Source: Pelotomaculum terephthalicicum JT (GTDB taxonomy: Bacteria; Bacillota; Desulfotomaculia; Desulfotomaculales; Pelotomaculaceae). Taken from it: a stretch of DNA of 54,120 nucleotides. This document shows, piece by piece, positions 32,683 to 41,764 of this stretch; the stretch's first letter is position 1; each line of letters opens with the position of its first letter. The position numbers and the translations under genes were made by a program. The notes under the pieces are model-generated. The model was not told the origin of the DNA and searched no databases. It worked only from the letters and a program-made list of their open reading frames with translations. Location of the stretch: the NCBI RefSeq assembly GCF_022410535.1, contig NZ_JAKNBL010000021.1:1-54120 (forward strand), given 5' to 3'.

Positions 32683-35600
32683 ATGATTAACGGCAAAAGA
32701 AAAACACATAATGCGTTTTTTTCTCTTTTAACAATCTTTTGCATAACGCTTTTTATGGGCTTTATTCCGGTCAAGGAGTGTTATGCGGCAGGTTTGACAC
32801 TCAGCGATGTCAAGCTGAACAACACTACTGCTCTGGTTCAATCGCCAGACCCGGCAAGCAATCCGGATATCCCGTTGAACGGGAATTTTGCGATAACTTT
32901 CAGCAATACCGTGCAGGGCTATTATGATGGTTCTGCGAAAAACCCGCCCTATATTGTTGACAACAGAAGCAAAGTAAAATTAGAGCGAATAGTTGACGGC
33001 AGCCGCAGTCAGGTAGAAGTTGCGGTTGGAGAGGGCTCACCGTTAACGGTTACATACAGTGTGTACGGCGATTTAATTCCCGGCAGCCAGTATGTCCTGA
33101 CGCTGCAGGGTGATATTACTGCGAACAACAATAGAAATACGCTGGGCGCTGATACTGAAATCGGCTTTACGACAGTCGCGCCGCAAAAGCCGGCCGCCCC
33201 GTCTTTTACCTCCGCGACACTGCTGGGGGATGTGCTGACATTAAGCGGGCTGCCGAGTAATGCAGCCAATCTGGAATACCGCATCTCGGCTGACGGGACA
33301 GAAGCAGGCTATGGCGGGTGGTCGGACCTGGCAGTGGTTAACCGGACCGCAACATTAACGGCAACCGGCCTCACGGTAGAGCAAAGCACCATAGAAGTGC
33401 GTGTCAAGGCCAGCCCTGATACAAACACTCCCGCCGGGGACAGCGCGGCGCAGACTATTGTACAAGGGATACCGCCAGCGCCGGAGGCGCCTTCTGTCGG
33501 GGGAGCGATTCTCAGCGGGACGCAAATCACGCTGACAGGTTTGCCAGACAACGCTTCCAACCTGGAATACCGCATTGCCGTGAATGGTACTGATTATACG
33601 GACTGGCATGACCTGGAGGTTGACGGAACTACTGCGGTCATTGATGCAAGCAGTTATGACATTGACACCAGTATAAGCAAACTGGCGTTCCGCGTTAAGG
33701 CCGACCCTGCTTTTGGAACTCCTGCCGGAGATATTACCGAGGAACCGGTGGTGCTGGCGCTGAACGTTGAAACACCCATTCAACAGGGCAAGACCTACAT
33801 TTTCGAAAGCGGACTGAAGCTATACGCCGAAGCGCTGATGGGTGGCAATACGGTCACGGTAAGCGACGCGAAAAACAAGACCAAACCGTGGGAGGTTGCC
33901 ATACGCCCGGCAACACCCGCGGACTTAGGGCCGGTATACGGCGTTTTGCTCAAAGGGCCCGCCGCTCCAGGTAAAAAGGTGATCCTGACTGTTCCGATCC
34001 CCTACGACGTTATTCCTGAGCAGTACCTTGATAAGTGCTCGGTCTACGATGGGAGAATCCAGACTTATCCGGAAGGTGTCGATGAACAGGGGAACATCGA
34101 GCCCTGGACCTTCCTGAACGATGTTGACCGTTCGGAAATGGGAAGCGGCATATTCAAGCTGACCTGCGATGACGATGACTTTTCCACGGACGGCAGGTTT
34201 CATATGTACAGCGTTATGTATGACTACTTTATCCCGGACACCACGGATATGGGCACGGATGGATACGTTCTCGATGATCAGGGAAATTATGGTATAAAAA
34301 TTACTGAGGAATCTAAAGATCAGGGTTCCGGAATCGGCTGTTGGGAAATATGGAGGGACGATGTCTTAATTAAGAGAATTGGCGAGATAAAAGCCTATAA
34401 GAAAATGGACTGGCGGAACGGAGATTTTACATACTACGATTATGATGTCGTGTATGGCCAGAGCTACAGCTATAAAATTAAAAGCTACGACCCTTACGGC
34501 AACACCCGCGGAGACGCGGGCGGCGACCCCTTTAGCCATTCTGCATTTGTTTTAGCTATGAAGCATGAGGAAATCGTCCAAAGGGTCAAAGACGATATTG
34601 AGAAGAACGACCCGCAAGTATTCCTGTTTGCGGAAGGGGATTCAAAAGATCAAGTAACACAGGATTTCTATGCGAGGTATGTTCCTGGCGATCCGGCCCT
34701 TAAAAAAGGATATGGCGCAAATATAGGGTGGGAGAGCGACCGCCCGGATTTGGTTATAACTGAAAACGTTACCCCTTTCAGGGTTTTTATGCCCTTAGAC
34801 TCCGACGAGGCGGTAGTGAATTTAACGGGGACCATTAAACGCGGCAAAGTCACTGTGACGGTCACCGTACCCATTACGGTCAAGTGGACCGAGGAATATA
34901 AGTTGTGCAGCAGTCTGGATCAATTTGGCGGTCATGAAGGGGATGCCGAGCGGCAAAAGAATGAATTGCTTACCGCCATTGCGCGCCCGGATGTTAAGAC
35001 GATTATTTTTAATAATAGATTTTCACCGTCCGGGGTTATCGATTTCCAGGGCAAGACTGTAAAGGCAGGATCCGGTTTTGATGAGTTGGAATCCACTTAC
35101 CCCAAAACTGAAGGCGATTATATGTTTGTCAATATGGAAGACGGTGATATTGTCCAGAATGTGAAAGTCGATGCCAACGGCAAAAAGCTGCAGGCGGTTA
35201 TGCGTACTAACGGCGATTGTGGAATAGAGAATGTCGAATTCGCCGGTATGAGCAGGACCAAATATGCGATTATGTCTAACTGCCGCAGTGGAGCGACGAT
35301 CCGTAACTGCAGTTTTACGCCTGCCGAGAGGGCCGGTGTCTTCCTGTATGATTTCCCGACCACAAATCCGCTTTATCTGGGCAGTCAAACAATTGAAAAC
35401 TGTACCTTTGACGGTCAGGGTAGCCCCGGTTACGCTGTCCTCGCTCAATGGGGCACGCCAACTATCAGGAACTGTGAGATTAAAGACTACAAAGGTGAGC
35501 TAACTACCGGCTATAACAGTAGCAATGATGACCCGGGGCAGTTAATCACGGATCATTATACGGGATTGCACGACGGCTTTACGTCCGCGGGAATTTTTGT

Positions 35601-36957
35601 CAGGGATAAAGCCAATGTTGAGCTGCATGGTAATAATATCTATAATTGCGACAGTGGTATTAGGGTTTGGACAGGCGAAAGCTATAAGTATTATGACGAC
35701 GAAACAGTTAAAGGACCGGAAACGGTCTACGCGACAGTGGACGGGGTCGAGATCAAGGATCAGAATACGGCTGCTGCGGCAGAGACGGCCTTAAAACTGG
35801 ACAATGTTTTATCGGGAAATAGTTGGGATGTTGACATCTGCATAGCGGCCGATCCGGATAATCCATTGCCGCTGGTTCGCGAGAACTATGGTCCGTTCGG
35901 CATCTACAAGCAGTCTCCGGCTCCGTTTGCAAAAGGAGTCGCGCTCGACAGCGTGATTGAATTCTGTTTCTCAAAAGAGATGAACGCGGATACGATCAAC
36001 AACGGTACCGTTCTCCTGTCCAAGGACGGGCAGGCTCTCGCGGCCAATGTAACCTATGAGGCCGCGGAAAAGAAAGTAGTCTTGACACCGCAAGCCAAAC
36101 TGGGATATGGCGCCCAGTACACCGTCACAGTCTCGACCGCGGTTGCCGACAAGGATGGTAACCACCTGTCGGCAGATTGCATCTGGAGCTTTACCACAAC
36201 ACCTTCCGTGATATTCTATTCGCCTCCAGACGGTGTGGAATCCTATGAAATTGACACGGATGCCGAGTTGACGTTGGGCTTTGTAAATCCGATCGACCCT
36301 GCGTCGATCAGTGACGGGGCCGACGTAATCCTTGAGCAGATTGGCACGCTGGGCAACCCCACCGCAGGCGGCGCGAAAGCAGCATGCAGCTATCGGTTTA
36401 ACGGCGATGGGACTGAGCTTGTGATTACACCCGACCAGGAGCTGGCCAACGGCGGACACTATAAAATAACCGTGCCCAGCAAGCTGACCGACAAGCAGGG
36501 GAATGCGCTGGGCGCGGATGCCGGTGTGGAATTCTATACCAAGCCTGCCGTAATCCCTGCCCAGTTCAGCCTGGTCTTGGATGAGACAGGATCTCCTGCC
36601 GTGGAGAAGCTGCAGCCGGGCAAGAGATATGTATTTAGTATTCAGCCAATTAATATGAGTGATCGCGAGCATTCCCATGCAAGGACTTACATTGTAGCAA
36701 GGGGAGGAAAGGGCGCCCGTCTTGAGCATGGCGGGGATATCCTGGGTAAAGGGTACTTTAATACCGCCGCGAACAGTACTGCAAATCCCACACATGTTTT
36801 TGGCAAAGAGAGTATCGTATTTACAGTGCCTGAGGATGTCGCAGGGAATGTCTATGTTGACGTAATGCTGCGTGAAACCACCAGGGAAAGGGACAATCCG
36901 CGAGTGCTGGCGAAAACCATGCACTTTGAACTGCAAGTGACCAGGGAGGAGGTGTAG
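32683..36957 (+). CDS. secreted multidomain protein: Ig-like domains and right-handed beta-helix
   Basis: The 1424-residue protein has a signal peptide (basic KRK, hydrophobic core, cleavage near ECYA-AG). An SbsA-type Ig-like domain (about 30-165) and two similar ~100-residue Ig/fibronectin-like repeats (about 170-370) follow. Each of those repeats has a LEYRI strand. After a middle region comes a fibronectin-like segment with GYVLDDQGNYGIKI, then a right-handed parallel beta-helix (about 760-1060, repeated TIRNC-type rungs). Two more SbsA Ig domains (about 1105-1310) and a C-terminal domain complete it. ATG 32683 with GGAGGAATT was chosen; an upstream TTG frame would run into the structured RNA. 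It is followed four bases later by an SLH protein, so both probably form one cell-surface complex. Confidence 0.85.
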   Translation: MINGKRKTHNAFFSLLTIFCITLFMGFIPVKECYAAGLTLSDVKLNNTTALVQSPDPASNPDIPLNGNFAITFSNTVQGYYDGSAKNPPYIVDNRSKVKLERIVDGSRSQVEVAVGEGSPLTVTYSVYGDLIPGSQYVLTLQGDITANNNRNTLGADTEIGFTTVAPQKPAAPSFTSATLLGDVLTLSGLPSNAANLEYRISADGTEAGYGGWSDLAVVNRTATLTATGLTVEQSTIEVRVKASPDTNTPAGDSAAQTIVQGIPPAPEAPSVGGAILSGTQITLTGLPDNASNLEYRIAVNGTDYTDWHDLEVDGTTAVIDASSYDIDTSISKLAFRVKADPAFGTPAGDITEEPVVLALNVETPIQQGKTYIFESGLKLYAEALMGGNTVTVSDAKNKTKPWEVAIRPATPADLGPVYGVLLKGPAAPGKKVILTVPIPYDVIPEQYLDKCSVYDGRIQTYPEGVDEQGNIEPWTFLNDVDRSEMGSGIFKLTCDDDDFSTDGRFHMYSVMYDYFIPDTTDMGTDGYVLDDQGNYGIKITEESKDQGSGIGCWEIWRDDVLIKRIGEIKAYKKMDWRNGDFTYYDYDVVYGQSYSYKIKSYDPYGNTRGDAGGDPFSHSAFVLAMKHEEIVQRVKDDIEKNDPQVFLFAEGDSKDQVTQDFYARYVPGDPALKKGYGANIGWESDRPDLVITENVTPFRVFMPLDSDEAVVNLTGTIKRGKVTVTVTVPITVKWTEEYKLCSSLDQFGGHEGDAERQKNELLTAIARPDVKTIIFNNRFSPSGVIDFQGKTVKAGSGFDELESTYPKTEGDYMFVNMEDGDIVQNVKVDANGKKLQAVMRTNGDCGIENVEFAGMSRTKYAIMSNCRSGATIRNCSFTPAERAGVFLYDFPTTNPLYLGSQTIENCTFDGQGSPGYAVLAQWGTPTIRNCEIKDYKGELTTGYNSSNDDPGQLITDHYTGLHDGFTSAGIFVRDKANVELHGNNIYNCDSGIRVWTGESYKYYDDETVKGPETVYATVDGVEIKDQNTAAAAETALKLDNVLSGNSWDVDICIAADPDNPLPLVRENYGPFGIYKQSPAPFAKGVALDSVIEFCFSKEMNADTINNGTVLLSKDGQALAANVTYEAAEKKVVLTPQAKLGYGAQYTVTVSTAVADKDGNHLSADCIWSFTTTPSVIFYSPPDGVESYEIDTDAELTLGFVNPIDPASISDGADVILEQIGTLGNPTAGGAKAACSYRFNGDGTELVITPDQELANGGHYKITVPSKLTDKQGNALGADAGVEFYTKPAVIPAQFSLVLDETGSPAVEKLQPGKRYVFSIQPINMSDREHSHARTYIVARGGKGARLEHGGDILGKGYFNTAANSTANPTHVFGKESIVFTVPEDVAGNVYVDVMLRETTRERDNPRVLAKTMHFELQVTREEV

Positions 36958-36961
36958 CGGC

Positions 36962-38962
36962 GTGAAAAAAGCGATCTGCGCGATCCTTGCCGCCATCATC
37001 CTGCTCGCGGCCCACGCCCAAGTTGTATTTGCCGATCAGTCCATTACGGTTGTAACCAACGGGGGGAGAAAGACCTACAGTCCGGGGTACATCATGGCCG
37101 TCGCGGGGCGGGTAACAAATGACGGGGAAGCGACGCGCAACGCCGATGTTTTTCTTGAGATTTACCCTGCCGGTTCTCCCAACAGTATTAAGTATTACGC
37201 CGGCACAAAGAGTAATGAGAGCGGGTACTACATGACGGTCTTTACCGTGCCGTCAGACTTTTCCGACGGCGATTACACCATTGCAGCCCATACCGCCGAG
37301 GCTTCGGCAGAGAGTGACTTCTCGATGCCCTCCGATGCCCCGAAGGAAGTAGCATTTCTTGGCTCGGATCCCGAAGGGGTCACGGAAACGCCGACGGAGG
37401 TTATCCCCGTAAGCACGAATGCCCTGGCCCTGGCCTTTCAGGGCAACGTTAATTACTTTATTAACAATAAAGATATGCCGGGAGTAGTTATCGGGGCCAA
37501 CGAAAATAATGAAGACTGCATCTCTCTCTACAAAGGAGAGGATAACACGCCTGTCTCTTTTGACGTGGAATTAATCGATGATCTTGCTGCGGGCAGCGCC
37601 ACTATAAGCTATTATGATCTGAGTGAGACGCAGTTACAGACCCAAAGGCAATGCTGCCTGGTCCTCTCCCTTAATGAACAACTCGAGGAAAATACGCTCT
37701 ATGCGGTAAAGATTGACGGAGACCTGTGTGCCAACAACGGGAGCAAACTGGGTGAGGATATAACGGTTTATTTCAAGACAGGCGATTCCACCACGTCCAC
37801 GTCCACACCAGGGGGGACAAGTGGGGGGTCTTCACTCCCGGCAGCCATCCCTGCTTCGGATTTAGGCAAGACCGTCCAGAATGGCAATATAACAACCTTG
37901 CAGGTCGATACCGAGAAGGCGTCTGCTATTCTCAAGAAGGCTGACATGAGCGCCCTCGTGGTGGATATCTCGGAAATAGCGGCGGCAGGCGCGCAAAAAG
38001 CCGGGCGGTTTCCCGCGGCAGTGGTTGATCTGGCCATTGCCGAGCATAAGCCCATCGTGCTCCAGGACAGCGAAATAATCATGTATATCCCGCCCGAAGC
38101 ATTGACGAAGGGCAAGGAAATGACGTTCAGCGTGATGCTCGCTTCGGACGAGACAGTGCAGAACGCACCGGGAGATACTGAAAGAAAAGCGGTTTACATC
38201 TTTAGCGCGTCTTCCGGCGTTACCGAGCTGCATAATTTTCAGCAGGCGGTTATGATGACCCTGCCTATTCCTGAGGATGTAAGCGCCCCGGACAAACTGG
38301 GGGTGTACTGCCTTAATGAAGAAAACAATCAATGGGAGTACATGGGCGGAAGAGTCCGGGACGGCAAGCTGGTATTCAGCGCCAGGCACTTCTCGACCTT
38401 CATGGTGGCTGAATCCCGGAAGACCTTTGCGGATATTGCCTCCCACTGGGCCAAGAGGGACATAGAGATAATGGCGGCCAGGCAGATTGTTAGCGGAGTA
38501 GGCAGTGATGAGTTTGCGCCGGACACTAAAATAAGCCGGGCGCAATTTGCCGCGCTGATTTGCCGGACCTTGAATCTGGCGGACAATGCGGCAGCTGATT
38601 TGTTTAACGATGTGCCTGCCACTGCGTGGTATGCCGATGATGTCTTGAAGGCGGCAAAAGCCGGCCTGGTTGTGGGCGCTGACGGCAAGTTCCGTCCCGA
38701 CGACATGATTACCCGCCAGGAAATGGCTGCGATGATCCAGCGCGCATACAACTATGCCGGCGGCCAGGCGCCTGAATTGAAAGAAATCACATTCAGCGAC
38801 AAAAGAAGCATCGACGCCTGGGCCTATGAGGCAGTGCGGACCGTATACAGCCTGGGGATCATTAACGGGCGCACCGACGGCAGCTTTGGTGCGGCTGACA
38901 ATGCCACGCGCGCTGAAGGTGCGGTTATGCTGAAAAATATGATGGATAAGCTGGGACTGTAA
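36962..38962 (+). CDS. S-layer homology (SLH) domain surface protein
   Basis: The 666-residue protein has a signal peptide (basic start, hydrophobic core, then VVFA-DQ) and an N-terminal extensible beta domain (PGYIMAVAGRVTND). A middle Ig-like part ends in VYFKTG, followed by a threonine/serine/glycine linker with STSTPGGTSGGSS. Three SLH modules lie at about 489-540, 548-600 and 611-665 (FADIASHWA, FNDVPATAWYADDV, FSDKRSIDAWAYEAV). SLH modules bind pyruvylated wall polymers, anchoring it to the cell surface. The GTG start lies four bases after the upstream Ig/beta-helix gene, with GGAGGAGGTG before it. The pair is probably co-translated. Confidence 0.92.
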   Translation: MKKAICAILAAIILLAAHAQVVFADQSITVVTNGGRKTYSPGYIMAVAGRVTNDGEATRNADVFLEIYPAGSPNSIKYYAGTKSNESGYYMTVFTVPSDFSDGDYTIAAHTAEASAESDFSMPSDAPKEVAFLGSDPEGVTETPTEVIPVSTNALALAFQGNVNYFINNKDMPGVVIGANENNEDCISLYKGEDNTPVSFDVELIDDLAAGSATISYYDLSETQLQTQRQCCLVLSLNEQLEENTLYAVKIDGDLCANNGSKLGEDITVYFKTGDSTTSTSTPGGTSGGSSLPAAIPASDLGKTVQNGNITTLQVDTEKASAILKKADMSALVVDISEIAAAGAQKAGRFPAAVVDLAIAEHKPIVLQDSEIIMYIPPEALTKGKEMTFSVMLASDETVQNAPGDTERKAVYIFSASSGVTELHNFQQAVMMTLPIPEDVSAPDKLGVYCLNEENNQWEYMGGRVRDGKLVFSARHFSTFMVAESRKTFADIASHWAKRDIEIMAARQIVSGVGSDEFAPDTKISRAQFAALICRTLNLADNAAADLFNDVPATAWYADDVLKAAKAGLVVGADGKFRPDDMITRQEMAAMIQRAYNYAGGQAPELKEITFSDKRSIDAWAYEAVRTVYSLGIINGRTDGSFGAADNATRAEGAVMLKNMMDKLGL

Positions 38963-39013
38963 TCTGTCCATCGGTTGCTCATGCCAGGCCCGGTGCAGGA
39001 TTACAGGCCGGTA

Positions 39014-39042
39014 TTAACACCTGCGCTGAATCATGCTATAAT
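39014..39042 (+). promoter_or_regulatory. promoter of the ECF transporter operon
   Basis: TTAACA (39014-39019), a 17-base spacer and TATAAT (39037-39042) match sigma-A. About 145 bases of leader follow before the first transporter gene. Confidence 0.8.
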
Positions 39043-39078
39043 TTGTTAAGGTTTGTTTTGTTATGTTATGTTGTTTTC

Positions 39079-39107
39079 CCCCGTAAGCGGCACGAGTACT
39101 TACGGGG
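39079..39107 (+). promoter_or_regulatory. nine-base-pair leader hairpin before the ECF operon
   Basis: CCCCGTAAG (39079-39087) and CTTACGGGG (39099-39107) form a perfect stem with an 11-base loop. It lies between promoter and first gene. No T run follows, so it is more likely an RNA or protein control element than a terminator. No known riboswitch was recognised. Confidence 0.6.
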
Positions 39108-39281
39108 TTATCCGTATTCTTTCGCAAAACAAAATGCGTAGTGAATATTAACAACTGGCGCAATCGCAAGCAAAAAGTTAAAAGGTGATGATGCGCTATC
39201 AACTCGCCGGGAATCCAGTTAATAAACGTCAGCAAAGAATATGCCGGCAGCCAGGGCGGCAAAATCCGCGCTTTAAAAGCT

Positions 39282-40046
39282 GTGAATTTATCCATAAAGC
39301 CAGGTGAATTCGTGGGCATCGCCGGGAAGAACGGCTCCGGCAAAACCACCCTGGCCCGTTTGCTGAACGGCCTGCTGCTTCCTTCCGCCGGCAGCGTCAT
39401 GGTTAACGGCATGGACACTCGCCAGCGGCGCCATATCAGAGAGATACGCCGCCAGGTGGCCATGGTTTTTCAGAATCCGGACAACCAGTTGGTTAGTCCG
39501 GTTATCGAGGAGGAAATAGCTTTCGGGCCGGAAAATCTGAACCTGCCGCTGCGGGAAATTGAAATTCGCGTGGAAGAGGCCTTGCAGATCGTGGGGCTGG
39601 AGGAACTGCGGCATAAGTCGCCGCACATGCTGTCCGGGGGCCAGAAGCAGCGGGTGGCCATAGCGGCGGCCCTGGCCATGCGGCCTGCCTGTCTTGTGCT
39701 GGATGAACCGACCTCCATGCTGGACCAGACCTGCAGGCAGGGAATTCTCGACTACCTGCGGGAGCTGAACAACCGGCAGGGGATCACCATCATCTTGATT
39801 TCCCACAATATGGAGGACCTGGCCGGGGCCGGCCGGATCATCGTGCTGCAGGAAGGGAGTATTGTCCGTGACGCGCCGCCATGGGAAATATTCAACCAGG
39901 CCGGTCAAACTCTTGATTTAAAGCCACCGAATATTGTGCGTCTGGCTCAAATGCTCAGAAAGCGCGGCTGCCTGCTGGACGAACGGATCAGCACTTTGGA
40001 GCAGATGGAGAACAGTATATGCCGGTTATTGAAATCAACAACTTGA
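39282..40046 (+). CDS. ecfA1: ECF transporter ATPase A1 (CbiO-like)
   Basis: This is one of two paired ATPases that power energy-coupling-factor vitamin or metal uptake. Walker A GKNGSGKT, Q-loop VFQNPDNQLVSP, signature MLSGGQKQR, Walker B LVLDEPTSMLD and H-loop SHNME are all present. Coding similarity extends upstream of GTG 39282 to about 39204 (residues IQLINVSKEYAG and IRALKAVNLSIK, containing the A-loop tyrosine). That frame has no ATG, GTG or TTG before the stop at 39189. The nearest ribosome site and ATGs (39188, 39191) are in another frame, so a one-base indel or unusual start is likely. The gene overlaps ecfA2 by 28 bases. Confidence 0.85.
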   Translation: MNLSIKPGEFVGIAGKNGSGKTTLARLLNGLLLPSAGSVMVNGMDTRQRRHIREIRRQVAMVFQNPDNQLVSPVIEEEIAFGPENLNLPLREIEIRVEEALQIVGLEELRHKSPHMLSGGQKQRVAIAAALAMRPACLVLDEPTSMLDQTCRQGILDYLRELNNRQGITIILISHNMEDLAGAGRIIVLQEGSIVRDAPPWEIFNQAGQTLDLKPPNIVRLAQMLRKRGCLLDERISTLEQMENSICRLLKSTT

Positions 40047-40876
40047 GCTATGCATATAATGGCGGGACGCCAGACGAGAAAAAGGTTCTCGATAATATCA
40101 CCTTGTCGGTGGAAAAAGGTGAATTTCTGGGGATTATCGGCGCCAACGGTTCCGGCAAGTCAACCCTGATTCAGCATTTTAACGGTCTTTTATACCCTCA
40201 ATCCGGAAGCATATCCGTGCTGGGCTTTGATACGCGGGATAAGCACTACGGGTCGCAGCTGTGGAAGTATGTGGGTATGGTGTTCCAGTTTCCTGAACAG
40301 CAAATTTTTGAAGCGACAGTATACGACGAGCTGGCCTATGGGCTGAGCAATATGGAGTTGGATAGGGCGGAAATTGAGGTCCGGGTTGATGAAGCCCTGG
40401 CAAACGTGGGGCTTGTTCCGGAACAGGTGCGCGCCGTTTCACCGCTGTGTTTGAGCGGCGGGATGCGGCGCCGCATCGCTATTGCCAGCATTCTGGCGAT
40501 GAAGCCGGATATCCTGGTCCTGGATGAACCCATGGCAGGCTTGGATCCCGAGGGGTGCGCCCATATTCTTGCTGCCATTAAAAGATATCGGCAAGAACAG
40601 GATGTTACCGTCATTATGGTTTCCCATTACATCAACGAGCTCATCGTTCTGTCGGACCGCGTCGCTCTGCTTGATAACGGCCGCCTGCGGGCGTGGGGAC
40701 CGGCCAGGGAGCTTTTGGCGCGCGATGATTTGCCGAACTATGACCTGCTGCTGCCGGATTACCTGAAATTACTGCATAATTTAAAAAAACGGGGGTTGAA
40801 AGTGAAAACCGGGGTTTTGACCGTGGAAGAAGCTGCCGGCGAGATTGGCAGGGTCCTGGAGAGGATTAAATGTTGA
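40019..40876 (+). CDS. ecfA2: ECF transporter ATPase A2 (CbiO-like)
   Basis: This is the second ATPase subunit of the ECF module, 285 residues. Walker A GANGSGKS (about residues 42-49), Q-loop VFQFPEQQIFEATVYDELAYG, signature CLSGGMRRR, Walker B LVLDEPMAGLDPEG and H-loop SHYINE are seen. The FPEQQIF Q-loop is typical of A2. It heterodimerises with EcfA1 and couples to EcfT. The start overlaps the end of ecfA1, and its own end overlaps ecfT by seven bases, so the three genes are translated together. Confidence 0.94.
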   Translation: MPVIEINNLSYAYNGGTPDEKKVLDNITLSVEKGEFLGIIGANGSGKSTLIQHFNGLLYPQSGSISVLGFDTRDKHYGSQLWKYVGMVFQFPEQQIFEATVYDELAYGLSNMELDRAEIEVRVDEALANVGLVPEQVRAVSPLCLSGGMRRRIAIASILAMKPDILVLDEPMAGLDPEGCAHILAAIKRYRQEQDVTVIMVSHYINELIVLSDRVALLDNGRLRAWGPARELLARDDLPNYDLLLPDYLKLLHNLKKRGLKVKTGVLTVEEAAGEIGRVLERIKC

Positions 40877-41703
40877 GAAGAATGAAGTTGGGAAAATACG
40901 TACCCGGCAATTCTTTAATTCATCGATTGGACCCGCGCACCAAGCTTCTGGGGGGGCTGATCGTAGTTACAGCCATACTGGTCAATTATAACTGGCCGGT
41001 GCTCCTGCTCAACACGGGCTTGATTTTTATGGTGATTTTCCTGTCGGAAATAAATTTGCCGTCAGTCTTGCGCGGGATTAAATGGCTATGGATTATTTTT
41101 ATTTTTAGTTTTCTGGCGCAATGCGTATATACCCAGGGAAATCCCCTGTTCAGCCTGGGACCGCTGACAGTGACCATAGAAGGAGTATACCGGGGACTGG
41201 CTACATTCTTGCGCCTGCTTATCCTGTTCCTTAGTTCCACCATCCTGACCATGACTACTTCGCCCATGAAGATGGCCGGGGGGCTGGAGGCTTTGTTCGC
41301 TCCCTTGACCCGCCTCAGGGTGCCGGTAAATCAGTTTGCCATGCTGGTGACGATTTCTCTAAGATTCATCCCCACTCTGATAGAAGAGGCGGAGACCGTC
41401 ACCAAAGCTCAGAAATCCCGGGGGGCGCCATTTGCGTCACCGAAGAAGCTGGTGCGTTTAAAAACTTTGCTGGCAGTGCTCATACCTCTGGTGGCGGGTT
41501 CGCTGCAGCGGGCCACCGACCTGGCCGTGGCTATGGAAAGCAGGTGCTACACAGGGGGGCCGCATCACAGCCGGACCAAAAACCTGCGCTTCGGCCGCCG
41601 TGATCTGGCGGCGCTGGCCATAACAGCCGCGGTAAGTATTTTGCCGCTGCTGTATATATACTGCGCGGCCTTGCCGGTGCAGTCACTGCAAAATTTACGT
41701 TAG
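40870..41703 (+). CDS. ecfT: ECF transporter transmembrane subunit T
   Basis: This is the scaffold membrane protein of the ECF transporter, 277 residues, with about five to six helices. It begins with LGKYVPGNSLIHRLDPRTKLL, characteristic of EcfT/CbiQ. It carries the coupling helices with KAQKSRGAPF and AMESRCYTGG, whose A-R-G/S-R-C motifs seat in the two ATPases. ATG 40870 overlaps ecfA2; ATG 40882 is an alternative. Substrate choice comes from an S component, here encoded two genes further on. Confidence 0.93.
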   Translation: MLRRMKLGKYVPGNSLIHRLDPRTKLLGGLIVVTAILVNYNWPVLLLNTGLIFMVIFLSEINLPSVLRGIKWLWIIFIFSFLAQCVYTQGNPLFSLGPLTVTIEGVYRGLATFLRLLILFLSSTILTMTTSPMKMAGGLEALFAPLTRLRVPVNQFAMLVTISLRFIPTLIEEAETVTKAQKSRGAPFASPKKLVRLKTLLAVLIPLVAGSLQRATDLAVAMESRCYTGGPHHSRTKNLRFGRRDLAALAITAAVSILPLLYIYCAALPVQSLQNLR

Positions 41704-41764
41704 CTCTTCTTGTTACCCGTTGTGGAGGGTGAAATAAAACCACAGGAAGAAAGGAAAGGGAAAT

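Noticed and set aside
35971-38971. Long open frames on the minus strand opposite the surface-protein genes (342 and 369 codons)
   Set aside because: They lie wholly antisense to two clear protein genes. They have no ribosome sites or recognisable motifs and follow from GC-biased third positions.
39079-39107. The leader hairpin as an intrinsic terminator of the SLH gene
   Set aside because: It has no T run and lies downstream of a consensus promoter for the next operon.
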